A DNA stretch of 64,000 nt from Shinella granuli (GTDB lineage: Bacteria; Pseudomonadota; Alphaproteobacteria; Rhizobiales; Rhizobiaceae). The notes under the pieces are model-generated. The model searched no databases. It was not told the DNA's origin and was given only the letters and a program-made list of their open reading frames with translations. The stretch's first letter is position 1. Each line of letters begins with the position of its first letter. Where the stretch lies: contig NZ_SLVX01000009.1 in assembly GCF_004341885.1 (NCBI RefSeq), forward strand, positions 124,001 through 188,000. Reading direction: 5' to 3'. Positions 34,210 to 42,657 of the stretch are shown piece after piece. The translations under genes and the position numbers were made by a program.

Positions 34210-34983
34210 TCAGGCAGACGCCAGGAAGGCGAGCGCCTGTGAATGCAATCCGGCAGAGCCGGCCGCGATGATGGAGCCGCCATTTTCCGCAGGCCCGCCG
34301 CTCCAATCCGTGACGACGCCGCCCGCCTGCTCGATGATCGGAATGAGGGCGACGATGTCGTACGGCTGCAGACCCGCCTCGACCACGAGGTCGACCTGCC
34401 CGGCGGCGAGCATGCAATAGGCGTAACAATCCGTGCCGTAGCGCGACAGGCGAACCTGCCGCTCCAGCCGGTCGAAGGCGGCTCTCTGCGCGGGCTCGAA
34501 GATCGCAGGCGTGGTCGTGCAGAGCGTGGCGTCGGCGAGGTTTTCCGTTGCCCGCGTGGCAAGCCTGGTGCGGCCATGCGGCCCTTCATAGTGCGCGCCG
34601 TGGCCAGTGGCGTAAAACAATTCGCCGATGAACGGCTGCACCATCATGCCCGCGACCGCATCGCCCTCTTCCGTCAGGCCGACAAGCGTGCCCCAGAGCG
34701 GTATCCCGGCAATGAAGGAGCGCGTTCCATCGATCGGATCGACCACCCAGACATACCGGTTCTCCGCTCCCTCCGCGCCGAACTCCTCGCCGAGAATACC
34801 GTGGTCCGGAAACTCGGTCCGGATCAATGCGCGGATGGCCTTTTCCGTTTCGCGATCGGCCTCCGTCACGGGGTCGAAGCCGGCCGCAAGCTTGTTGGCG
34901 ATAAGACCTGCCTGCCGGAACCGCGGCAGGGTCTCGCGCGCCGCGACCGCGGCGAGCCGGTGTATGAAATCAACGGGGATCAT
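34210..34983 (-). CDS. Inositol monophosphatase family phosphatase (HisN-like)
   Basis: 257 residues with the metal motifs of the family: GEEFG, the DPIDGTRSF loop and, near the C-terminus, LQPYDIVALIPIIEQAGG. These Mg-dependent enzymes remove phosphate from inositol phosphates, histidinol phosphate or similar small substrates. It is the last gene of a ten-gene minus-strand operon and starts 13 bases after the phosphotransferase gene. With two kinase-like neighbours upstream it may act on the same phosphorylated intermediate (inference). Confidence 0.87.
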   Translation of the reverse strand: MIPVDFIHRLAAVAARETLPRFRQAGLIANKLAAGFDPVTEADRETEKAIRALIRTEFPDHGILGEEFGAEGAENRYVWVVDPIDGTRSFIAGIPLWGTLVGLTEEGDAVAGMMVQPFIGELFYATGHGAHYEGPHGRTRLATRATENLADATLCTTTPAIFEPAQRAAFDRLERQVRLSRYGTDCYAYCMLAAGQVDLVVEAGLQPYDIVALIPIIEQAGGVVTDWSGGPAENGGSIIAAGSAGLHSQALAFLASA

Positions 34984-34996
34984 TGCTCCGCCTTCC

Positions 34997-35935
34997 TCAA
35001 ACGGCCTTCAACCATTCCGCCCAGCGCGGATCGCTCATCACGAAGCGCGCCCGCATGTGCTTCCAGAAACCGTATTTGAAGAAATCGAAATCGAGGCGGG
35101 AGATCCGGTTCTGCACCATCGCCCAGGTCGACCATTTGAGATCGACCAGCGCCTTGAACAGGCAGACCCGCGCCAGGAGAGCCGGATCGAGACGGCCGTA
35201 ATATTCCTCGATCATCTCCGCTTCCACCTCCGGCGAGAAGCACATTTCGCTGAACCACAGGGCAAGTTCGGCCGCCCGGTCGTTTGTCGAGGCATATTCG
35301 AAATCGACGAGCATGACCCGCTGGTCGGCATGGAGCAGGAAATTCCCGGCGAGCGTATCGTTCATGCAGGGGGCGAGGTCGAGGCCGGACGCTTCCAGGG
35401 CCTGCCGCGCCTCGCGGTAGCGCGCATTGAGCCAGCCGAAATCGCCGGGAAACTCGCCGCCCAACACCAGGGCCTGCTCGAAATGCTCGTCGATCATGTC
35501 GAAGGTCGTCTTGCGCTGGGAGAGCGGCACGCTGTCATTGAAGGCCTTCAGGGCGCGCAGGCCGTTGAAGCGCACGACCGGGTCGAGAAAGTCTGCATTG
35601 GTGGATGTGCGCAGCCCCTCGACGAACTCGCTGATCTCCACGCCGGTCTCGGGGAAGAAGTCGATGATGCGCGCGCCGACGCCGGCGGCATGCGCCTTGC
35701 GGCCGGCCTCGTTCGCCGTCCGGCGATCGATGAACATTTCCGTGCCTTCGCCCGGGATCTTGACGAAGAAGCTGTGCGGCGTGCCATCGACATGCACCCG
35801 CCAGTTCGGATTGCTGATGCCGCCAGGCACCGGCTCGTAGGAAACCGGCCGCTCCCGCCAATCCGCGACGGCGAGAATGGCGGCCTCGATCGCCCGCTCC
35901 GCCGGAGATACGCCTTCACCCAGACTGCGCCGCAT
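34997..35935 (-). CDS. APH/choline-kinase-like phosphotransferase A
   Basis: 312 residues. It has the small-molecule kinase pattern: VPGGISNPNWRV (nucleotide loop), FFVKIPG with the ATP-binding Lys, CMNDTLAGNFLL in place of the Brenner HxDxxxxN loop, and VDFEYAS, where Asp binds Mg. The Brenner loop has N before D, as in choline kinases. GGGAGGGG precedes ATG 35935. It shares the C-terminal pattern (FFKYGFWKHMRARF ... WAEWLKAV) with the next gene, so the two are paralogues. Confidence 0.83.
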   Translation of the reverse strand: MRRSLGEGVSPAERAIEAAILAVADWRERPVSYEPVPGGISNPNWRVHVDGTPHSFFVKIPGEGTEMFIDRRTANEAGRKAHAAGVGARIIDFFPETGVEISEFVEGLRTSTNADFLDPVVRFNGLRALKAFNDSVPLSQRKTTFDMIDEHFEQALVLGGEFPGDFGWLNARYREARQALEASGLDLAPCMNDTLAGNFLLHADQRVMLVDFEYASTNDRAAELALWFSEMCFSPEVEAEMIEEYYGRLDPALLARVCLFKALVDLKWSTWAMVQNRISRLDFDFFKYGFWKHMRARFVMSDPRWAEWLKAV

Positions 35936-35946
35936 CCGCCCCTCCC

Positions 35947-36876
35947 TCAGACCTGTTTCAGCCACGTTTCGAAGCGCGGCCCCTCGATCACGGTGCGCGC
36001 CCTGAGCAGCCGCCATTCGGCGTATTTGAAGAATTCCACGTGCTTTCGCGGCGAGCGCGCCGCACTGATGAAGCCCCATAGCGCCCACATCAGATCGTCC
36101 GCCGCGCCATAGAGGCGCGCGCGGGCAAGGATCTGCCCATCCGGTTTTCCGGTCGCGATCTCGATCGCCAGCAGCGCTTCGCCATCGAAGGGAAGCAGTT
36201 CGGCGAGCACGGTTCCAAGATCATGGGCGGGGTCCGCCTGTCGCGCCCATTCGAAATCGACCAGCCGGACGGCGTCTTGCGGCCCGACCATCACGTTCGA
36301 CGACACGCCATCGGCATGGCAGGCGACGCGATCGACGCCGGCGGCCGCGATCGCCGCGCCAATCCGCTCTACGGCCGCTGCAACGGTCCGCACCGGCGCG
36401 GGCAGGATCACGCCGGGCGCTTCGGCAAGCCTTCGATAGGCGGCGACGAGATCGAACACGCTGCGGTCTTCGGCAAGCGGTTCCGCCTCCTGGAAGCGGC
36501 GCTTGGCGGCAAGCAGGTTTTCGAGCACCGCGGGACGGCGAAGCACATCCGCCCGGCCCCATGCCCATTCCTCGCCCAGCGCGTCGAAGACGAGGACACC
36601 GCGTGTGGGATCGGCATGCAGCAGCCGGGGCGCGATACCAAGCTCTCCCGCCTTGCGGCTGGCCTCCGCAACGCGGTCCAGCGCGATGAAATCGGCCATG
36701 TCGTCGTGACGGTGCTTGATGAAGACTGGCGGCCGGCCGGGCGCCGTGGCGAAAAGGCAGGTGTTCTCGACGGCCCGGTGAATGGGGGAAACAATGCCCC
36801 CGATCGACGGAGAAAGCGCCGCACCAGACAGGCCGATGGCTGCAAGCGCGGGCAGGATCGCCTCATCGTTCTGCAT
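35947..36876 (-). CDS. APH/choline-kinase-like phosphotransferase B
   Basis: 309 residues, a diverged sister of the preceding kinase; both end with FFKYAEW/FFKYGFW then WLKxV. ATP-binding Lys is in VFIKHRHDD, the Brenner-type loop is CHADGVSSNVMV and the metal Asp is in LVDFEWA. The conserved loop differs from that of the sister protein, so the two may phosphorylate different substrates or form a heteromer. ATG 36876 with GGGAGGA upstream lies inside the end of the M20 gene (14-base overlap). The substrate is unknown. Confidence 0.82.
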   Translation of the reverse strand: MQNDEAILPALAAIGLSGAALSPSIGGIVSPIHRAVENTCLFATAPGRPPVFIKHRHDDMADFIALDRVAEASRKAGELGIAPRLLHADPTRGVLVFDALGEEWAWGRADVLRRPAVLENLLAAKRRFQEAEPLAEDRSVFDLVAAYRRLAEAPGVILPAPVRTVAAAVERIGAAIAAAGVDRVACHADGVSSNVMVGPQDAVRLVDFEWARQADPAHDLGTVLAELLPFDGEALLAIEIATGKPDGQILARARLYGAADDLMWALWGFISAARSPRKHVEFFKYAEWRLLRARTVIEGPRFETWLKQV

Positions 36877-38131
36877 GAAATCCTCCCTCGGCGAGCCGCC
36901 GCAACAGTGCTGTCAGAACCTTGAGACCCGCCTTCATGTCCTCCGGATGGGTCAGTTCGTCGGGATGGTGCGCGATGCCGTCGACGCTCGGAATGAAGAT
37001 CAGGGCCGAGGGAATGCCGGCATTTTGCAATGCCACGGCGTCATGCCCGGCAACCGAGCGCATGATCAGCGGATCGAAACCGCAGGCACGTGCCGTGTCG
37101 CCGGCAAGCGCCGACAGACGGTCGTCCATGCGGGCGGGCGCACGCAGCCCATCGGCGGCAATCTCCAACCGCGTGCCGGTTTCGCGCGTCGCCTTTTCGA
37201 AGGCCGCGATCACCGCCCGGCCAGCGATGTCGAGTTCGACGACGTCGCGACCGCGCAGTTCGAACCAGACCGTCGCGCGCTCGACCACGACGTTCGGCGA
37301 ATTCGGCTCGATGACGAGGCGCGCAGCCGAGCGATGGAGGTGGGGATGATGCGCGGCGACAAGGGCCTCGAAGGCCGTAATACCCCGCGCCGCAGCGAGA
37401 AGCGCATCGCGCCGGTCCGCCATGGGTGTCGGTCCCGTATGGGCGGCGCGGCCGGTCCAGGCCGCGGTGATCTTGCGGGCCGCCCAGGTTCCCTCGACAA
37501 CGCCGATCCGCCGCTCGGCCTCCGTCAGGACCCGGCCCTGTTCGACATGCAATTCGACATAGGCTTCCGGGCGAGGCGGAACGCTTCCCGTTTCGCCGGC
37601 CACACCGATCGCATCGAGGGCGGCGCGGAGCGCAATGCCAGCCCCGTCCTTGAGAGCAAGCGCATCGTCCAGCGGCAGGGCGCCCGAAAAGACGCCGCTG
37701 CCGGTGAGGCTCGGCTGGTAGCGCGCGCCCTCCTCGTTCGTCCAGTTGACGACGGCGAGATTGCAGCTTGGGCGAAAGCCGCCAGCGCGAATCTCCGCAT
37801 CGAGATCCAGCGCCGCGCAGCCAGCCGCGAGCACGCCAAACGCGCCGTCGAAGCGGCCGCCGCGTGGCTGGCTGTCGAGATGCGAGCCGGCAAAGACCCA
37901 GGGGGCACCCTCACCCGCCCAGTCGAAACAGGCGAACTGGTTGCCGATCGCATCCTGCGCGATGCGGGCGCCACCCCTCGACATCCAGTCGGCAAAGAGG
38001 CGCCGCGCCGCGCCATCCTCGGCGCTTGCGGCCAGCCGCGTGATCCCTGCCCCGGGATGCGCGCCGATCGCGGACATCCGATCGAAAATCGTCGCCAGAT
38101 CGGAGCCGGTCATAGCCGCTGCGCTATCCAT
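36863..38131 (-). CDS. M20 family Zn-dependent amidohydrolase (N-carbamoyl/allantoate type)
   Basis: 422 residues. Metal ligands and family motifs are GSHLDSQPRGGRFDG, NWTNEEGARY, ELHVEQG and, near the end, IAHHPDE; GRAAHTGPTPMADRRDA is the lid-domain signature of the HyuC/AllC branch. These enzymes cleave N-carbamoyl or ureido amide bonds, releasing ammonia or carbamate. It overlaps the DeoR gene by 8 bases at its start and the kinase gene by 14 at its end. The exact substrate (N-carbamoyl amino acid, allantoate or another amide) cannot be decided. Confidence 0.88.
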   Translation of the reverse strand: MDSAAAMTGSDLATIFDRMSAIGAHPGAGITRLAASAEDGAARRLFADWMSRGGARIAQDAIGNQFACFDWAGEGAPWVFAGSHLDSQPRGGRFDGAFGVLAAGCAALDLDAEIRAGGFRPSCNLAVVNWTNEEGARYQPSLTGSGVFSGALPLDDALALKDGAGIALRAALDAIGVAGETGSVPPRPEAYVELHVEQGRVLTEAERRIGVVEGTWAARKITAAWTGRAAHTGPTPMADRRDALLAAARGITAFEALVAAHHPHLHRSAARLVIEPNSPNVVVERATVWFELRGRDVVELDIAGRAVIAAFEKATRETGTRLEIAADGLRAPARMDDRLSALAGDTARACGFDPLIMRSVAGHDAVALQNAGIPSALIFIPSVDGIAHHPDELTHPEDMKAGLKVLTALLRRLAEGGFHAER

Positions 38132-38882
38132 GGATGATCTCCAGCCCCTCGGCCTGGACAGCCGTGACGATGGCAGGCGGAGGACGGCGGTCCGTCACCA
38201 GCGTATGAACCCGGCCGAAGGGCGCGGTGATGACATTGCCGACCTTGCCGAACTTGGAGTGATCGGCAAGCATCACGCTTCGCGACGTCTGCTTCAGCAG
38301 CACCTGGCGGATGCGCGCCTCGTCCTCCTCGAAGTCCATGAAGCCGTAATCGGCATTCACGGCGGCTGCGCCCATGAACACCATGTCGAAATGGAACTGC
38401 TGGATGTAGGCGATCGTGTCGTAGCCGACGAGATCCTGCTCCACCGGACGCAGGTGCCCGGGCGTCATCAGCACCTGAACGCCGAAATGCTCGCAGGCCG
38501 CCTGCGCGATGCGCAGCGAGTTGGTATAGAGCCTGAGTTTCTTGAAACCGACGAGCCGGCGGGCCAGCGCCAGCGTCGTCGTGCCGGTGTCGAGGAAGAT
38601 GACGCAGTCGTCGACGATGAGGTCGCGCGCAAGGCCCGCGACCTCGTCCTTCTCCAGGGCATTCAGCTTGATGCGCTCGGTGATCGGCGTGTCGGCGGTG
38701 CGGCCCGCCGGAATGGCACCGCCATGCACACGCCGCACGGCGCCCTCCGCCTCCAGGTCCTTGAGGTCGCGCCGGATCGTTTCGCCGGAAACGCCGAATT
38801 CGGCCGAAAGCTCGAGCACGCTGACGCGCTGATCGCGGTCCAGGCGCTCCAGGATGACCTCCTTGCGGATCTCACTCGACAT
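38124..38882 (-). CDS. DeoR-family transcriptional regulator
   Basis: 252 residues. The N-terminal HTH reads VSVLELSAEFGVSGETIRRDL and the sensor domain has the DeoR phosphate-binding loop LDTGTTTLALAR. DeoR proteins usually answer to a phosphorylated catabolic intermediate. That fits the two kinases and the phosphatase in the same operon. ATG 38882 has GGAGGAAG upstream and overlaps the end of the ATPase gene by 11 bases. It is probably an autoregulated repressor of the operon. Confidence 0.88.
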   Translation of the reverse strand: MSSEIRKEVILERLDRDQRVSVLELSAEFGVSGETIRRDLKDLEAEGAVRRVHGGAIPAGRTADTPITERIKLNALEKDEVAGLARDLIVDDCVIFLDTGTTTLALARRLVGFKKLRLYTNSLRIAQAACEHFGVQVLMTPGHLRPVEQDLVGYDTIAYIQQFHFDMVFMGAAAVNADYGFMDFEEDEARIRQVLLKQTSRSVMLADHSKFGKVGNVITAPFGRVHTLVTDRRPPPAIVTAVQAEGLEIIHG

Positions 38883-40695
38883 GAACGGCTTCCTCCTCAT
38901 GCGGCGCCTCGTGCCGGTGCAGGCAGGCGGCGTAGTTGCCGCCGGCAAGGGCCAGCAGCGGCGGATCGGTTTTCTCGCAGTCGCCTTGCGCGCGCGGGCA
39001 GCGCGAGCGGAACGAACAGCCGAGCGGCAGATCGATCGGGCTTGGCGGCTCGCCGTCGAGCAGGTAGCGCGGGCGCGGAAAACGGTTGTCCTCCAGCGTC
39101 GGCATGGCGCTCAGCAGCGCCCGCGTATAGGGGTGGTGCGGCTGTTCGAAAAGCGTGCTGTTGTCGGCCAATTCCACGATGCGCCCAAGATACATGACGG
39201 CGATACGGTGGCACATCCGGCGCACGAGCGCGAGGTCGTGCGAAATGAACACATAGGAAAATCCGTGTGTTGCCTGGAGCCGGTTGAAGAGGTCCAGAAG
39301 CTCGGCCTGCTCCACCTGGTCGAGCGCCGACAGCGTCTCGTCGAGGATGAGCAGGCGCGGCTTCAGCACCAGCGCGCGGGCGATGTTGATGCGCTGGCGC
39401 TGGCCGGCGCTCAGACCCACGGGCAGCCGGTCGGCAAGCTCCATGTCGAGCCCCACCTCGGCCATCGCCTCCTGTGCCCGTTTCGCCGCCTCCGCCCGGC
39501 CGACGCCGTGAATGAGCAAAGGCTCCTCGATCATGCGCTGGAGCGGCATGCCTGACGGCAGCGAACCGTAGGGGTCCTGCAGAAGAAGCTGGAAGGACCG
39601 GCGCATTTCCGTCAGCGAGCGGGCGGAAAGGTGCGAAAGGTCCTTGCCGAGGAAGGCGATGCGACCGCCGTCCGGCTGCTCCAGCCAGGCGAGGAGGCGG
39701 GTCAGGGTGGACTTTCCGCAGCCGCTTTCGCCCACGATGCCGAAATTCTCGCCGGCCTTCACGGTGAAGGAGACGTCGCGCACCGCCTTCACCTCGTTAT
39801 AGGCGTTGAAGGAGCCCCGCCGGCGCACGAGGTAGGAGCGCATGACGTTGTCGACGGTCAGCACCGCCTCGCCTTCCCGCGCCGCCGGGGCCGTCACATC
39901 CTTCCAGATCGAGGGGATGCGCGAGATGAGCGCGCGCGTATAGGATTGCCGGGGACGCGCGGCGATCTCCGCCGTGCGCCCCTCCTCCACGATGCGGCCG
40001 CGCTGCATGACGAGCGTGCGCTCGGCGATCTGCGCCACCACCGGCAGCGATGACGAAATGAAGAGGAAAGCGGTATCCAGGCTCTGCCGCAGCCCGTCGA
40101 TGAGACGGATGATCTGCGCGGCCACCGTCACGTCGAGCGGCTGGGTGATGTTGTCGGCGATGACCAGCGACGGATCGGAAACAAGCGCATCGACGATCAT
40201 CACCCGCTGCATCATGCCGCCGGAGAACTGGAACGGCGCCTCGTGGAAGCGGGCGCCCGGCGAAGGGATGCGCACGCGGGCGAGCAGGTCGAGCACCTTG
40301 TCGCGCGCCTCGGCCCGGCCGATCCCGGGCCGCACGCAGCGCAGCTTCTCGACGATCTGCTGGCCGATCGGCAGACGGGGATCGAGCGACCCCATGGGAT
40401 TGGCGCCGATGAAACCGATGCGGTTGCCGCGGATGGCGGAGAGCGCGCGCGGCGGCAGCGACAGGATGTCCTTGCCCTCGAAGACGACCTTGCCGGCGGC
40501 GATCTCCAAGGGCGTGGAGACGGCGCGCACCAGCGCACGGGCAAGCACCGACTTGCCGGAACCGGCCTCGCCGACGAGGCCGAGCACTTCGCCGGGCGCC
40601 AGGGCGAAGCTGACATCGTCGACGACGCGCCGGCTGCGCCCTTCACGCTCGAGATCGACGCTGAGATTGGAGACGGCGAGAATGGGACCGGTCAT
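38872..40695 (-). CDS. ABC importer double ATPase with degenerate first site
   Basis: 607 residues, a DppD-DppF type fusion. NBD1 keeps Walker A (GEAGSGKS) and the signature FSGGMMQR. It lacks the Q-loop Gln (Ala98), the Walker-B Glu (Asn182 in IADNITQPLD) and the switch His (Ser215 in FISSSLP). NBD2 is intact: GESGCGKS, LLLQDP, LSAGQRQR, ILDETLSALD, FISHDLAL. The protein ends with the oligopeptide-transporter C-terminal cysteine motif (CSFRSRCPRA). Only one of the two ATP sites should hydrolyse. Start ATG 40695 overlaps the permease stop by one base. Confidence 0.92.
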   Translation of the reverse strand: MTGPILAVSNLSVDLEREGRSRRVVDDVSFALAPGEVLGLVGEAGSGKSVLARALVRAVSTPLEIAAGKVVFEGKDILSLPPRALSAIRGNRIGFIGANPMGSLDPRLPIGQQIVEKLRCVRPGIGRAEARDKVLDLLARVRIPSPGARFHEAPFQFSGGMMQRVMIVDALVSDPSLVIADNITQPLDVTVAAQIIRLIDGLRQSLDTAFLFISSSLPVVAQIAERTLVMQRGRIVEEGRTAEIAARPRQSYTRALISRIPSIWKDVTAPAAREGEAVLTVDNVMRSYLVRRRGSFNAYNEVKAVRDVSFTVKAGENFGIVGESGCGKSTLTRLLAWLEQPDGGRIAFLGKDLSHLSARSLTEMRRSFQLLLQDPYGSLPSGMPLQRMIEEPLLIHGVGRAEAAKRAQEAMAEVGLDMELADRLPVGLSAGQRQRINIARALVLKPRLLILDETLSALDQVEQAELLDLFNRLQATHGFSYVFISHDLALVRRMCHRIAVMYLGRIVELADNSTLFEQPHHPYTRALLSAMPTLEDNRFPRPRYLLDGEPPSPIDLPLGCSFRSRCPRAQGDCEKTDPPLLALAGGNYAACLHRHEAPHEEEAVHVE

Positions 40696-41612
40696 CACGC
40701 TTCTCCCCGCAGCACGGCATTGCGCGCGCGCTCCAGCGCCGATCCCATCAGGTTGAGGCAGGTGAGCGAAACCAGCATGAAGACGCCGGGCATGGTGGCG
40801 ATCCACCAGGCGTTCAGAAGGTATTTTCGCGCATCGGCGATGACATTGCCGAAGGTGGGCGTCGGCGGCTGCACGCCGAGGCCGAGAAAACCGAGAATGG
40901 ATTCGAAGATCATCATGCGGGCGATATCGAGCACCGCGACGAAGGCGATGGGCGGCAGAACGACCGGCGCGACGAAGAGCAGCATGATGCGCAGGTCCGA
41001 GGCCCCGAGCACCCGCTCGCCCAGCACATAGCCACGGCTGCGCTCGCCGAGCGCCACGGAACGGGCGACGCGGGCATAGAGCGGCCAGCCGGAAAGCCCC
41101 AGAACGAGGATGATCGCCGGCACCGTCGGGCGGGAGACACCGAGAATGGTGATGGCGAGGATGATCATCGGGATCGAAAGCTGCGCATCGGTGAGCCGCA
41201 TGATGACGGCATCGACCCAGCCACCGCGAAAGCCGGCATAGAGCCCGAGGCTGCAGCCGACGACGAACATCAGGACGACGGTGGTGATGCCGATCAGCAG
41301 CGAATAGCGCAGGCCCACCAGACAGCGCATCAGCACGTCGCGGCCGAGCTGGTCCGTGCCGAGCAGGTAGGGCCACTTCCAGCCCTCGGCGGGGAACGGC
41401 GGCAGCAGCTTGGAACCGTAGGCGATCTTGATCGGATCGACCGGGCTCACCAGCGGCAACAGGATCGCAAGGCCGACGAGCATGGCAAAACCGACGAGGC
41501 CGATGCGGAAATCCGTACGCGCCGCAGCGATCTGGAGCATGCGCCGGGTGGGCGTGACGCCCCGTTTGGCCGCGGGGCGCGGGGCGACATTCTCATGGGC
41601 GATATCGGCCAC
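40695..41612 (-). CDS. ABC importer permease (DppC-like)
   Basis: 305 residues, about six membrane helices. The family marks are the pre-helix LLGTDQLGRDVL and the EAA-type loop YVLGERVLGASDLRIMLL. Start is GTG 41612, preceded by GGAG with 8-base spacing; the next Met lies 25 residues in. It starts just after the stop of the other permease, so the pair is translationally linked. It forms half of the channel of importer system I. Confidence 0.88.
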   Translation of the reverse strand: MADIAHENVAPRPAAKRGVTPTRRMLQIAAARTDFRIGLVGFAMLVGLAILLPLVSPVDPIKIAYGSKLLPPFPAEGWKWPYLLGTDQLGRDVLMRCLVGLRYSLLIGITTVVLMFVVGCSLGLYAGFRGGWVDAVIMRLTDAQLSIPMIILAITILGVSRPTVPAIILVLGLSGWPLYARVARSVALGERSRGYVLGERVLGASDLRIMLLFVAPVVLPPIAFVAVLDIARMMIFESILGFLGLGVQPPTPTFGNVIADARKYLLNAWWIATMPGVFMLVSLTCLNLMGSALERARNAVLRGEA

Positions 41613-41613
41613 G

Positions 41614-42594
41614 TCAGTACTCCAGTCTCGGATCGATGGTCATCGCGATGAGATCGACGAGAACGTTGATCATCACGAACATCACGGAAATGAAGATCGC
41701 GATGCCCTGGATGAGCGGGAAATCGCGTTGCAGCACGGCATTGATCGTCAGGAGGCCAAGGCCGGGATAGTCGAAGATGAACTCGATGACGAGGACCCCA
41801 CCGAGCAGCATGCCTAGCTGCACGCCGAGCAGATTGATGAGCGGGATCGCCGAATTGCCCAGCGCATGGGAGAAGATCGTGCGGCTGCGCGAGAGGCCGC
41901 GGATCGGCGCGAGCTGGATGAAATCCTCGCGCATCACCTGCGCCACCGAGACGGTGAGCGTGCGCAGGATGAACGGCACGATCTCCACCGCAAGCACGAT
42001 CGCCGGCAGGATGGTGTAGCTGAAACCGCGATAGCCGATGGCCGGAAGCAGTTTCAGTTTCACCGACAGGAACAGCGTCAGCACGATGCCGAGCCAGAAA
42101 TTCGGCGTCGACACGCAGATGGAGCCGATCGCAAGTGCCAGCTTGTCCGGCCAGCGCCCCGGATAGAGCCCGCCCAAAGTGCCGAGCGGCACGGCCACGA
42201 GCAAGGCGAGCGCCAGCGCCACGGCCGCAAGCTGGAGCGTCATCGGCAGCGTCGCGAGGATGAGGTCCAGCACCTTGGCGCGCTCCTCGCGCGTCGCATC
42301 GTCGAAGGACGAGCCGCCGAGGCTGGCGCCGCTTTTCGGGCGCACGAAGGACGTGCCGAGATCGCCGGTCACGAGATCGCCGAGATAGGAGACGAACTGC
42401 ACGGGAATGGGCCGGTCGAGGCCGAGTTCCTTCGCTTTCATCACCACCACCTCGTCGGGCGCCATGCCGCCGACGATGAGGCGTGCCGGATCGCCCGGCA
42501 CCACACGCAGCAGCGTGAAGATGATGAAGGTCACGAGCAGGATGATGAGCGCTCCCTGCAGGAGCCGTCTCAACAGGAACGACAGGACGAACAT
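41614..42594 (-). CDS. ABC importer permease (DppB-like)
   Basis: 326 residues with six helices. The N-terminus MFVLSFLLRRLLQGALIILLV is typical of DppB/OppB, and the coupling loop is QLAPIRGLSRSRTIFSHAL. It pairs with the DppC-like subunit encoded directly after it. The 63-base gap to the binding-protein gene contains inverted arms TGATGGC/GCCATCA at its upstream end, a possible mRNA-stabilising hairpin after the binding-protein cistron. Confidence 0.88.
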   Translation of the reverse strand: MFVLSFLLRRLLQGALIILLVTFIIFTLLRVVPGDPARLIVGGMAPDEVVVMKAKELGLDRPIPVQFVSYLGDLVTGDLGTSFVRPKSGASLGGSSFDDATREERAKVLDLILATLPMTLQLAAVALALALLVAVPLGTLGGLYPGRWPDKLALAIGSICVSTPNFWLGIVLTLFLSVKLKLLPAIGYRGFSYTILPAIVLAVEIVPFILRTLTVSVAQVMREDFIQLAPIRGLSRSRTIFSHALGNSAIPLINLLGVQLGMLLGGVLVIEFIFDYPGLGLLTINAVLQRDFPLIQGIAIFISVMFVMINVLVDLIAMTIDPRLEY

Positions 42595-42657
42595 GCGGTT
42601 TCCCTTGCGCTGATCGGTATGGAAGCGACCGCCCTTGATGGCGGCCGCCGCGTGCCA

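Noticed and set aside
40696-41376. N-terminal extension of the system I ATPase frame
   Set aside because: The frame runs back into the permease gene; ATG 40695 coupled to the permease stop gives the proper NBD start.
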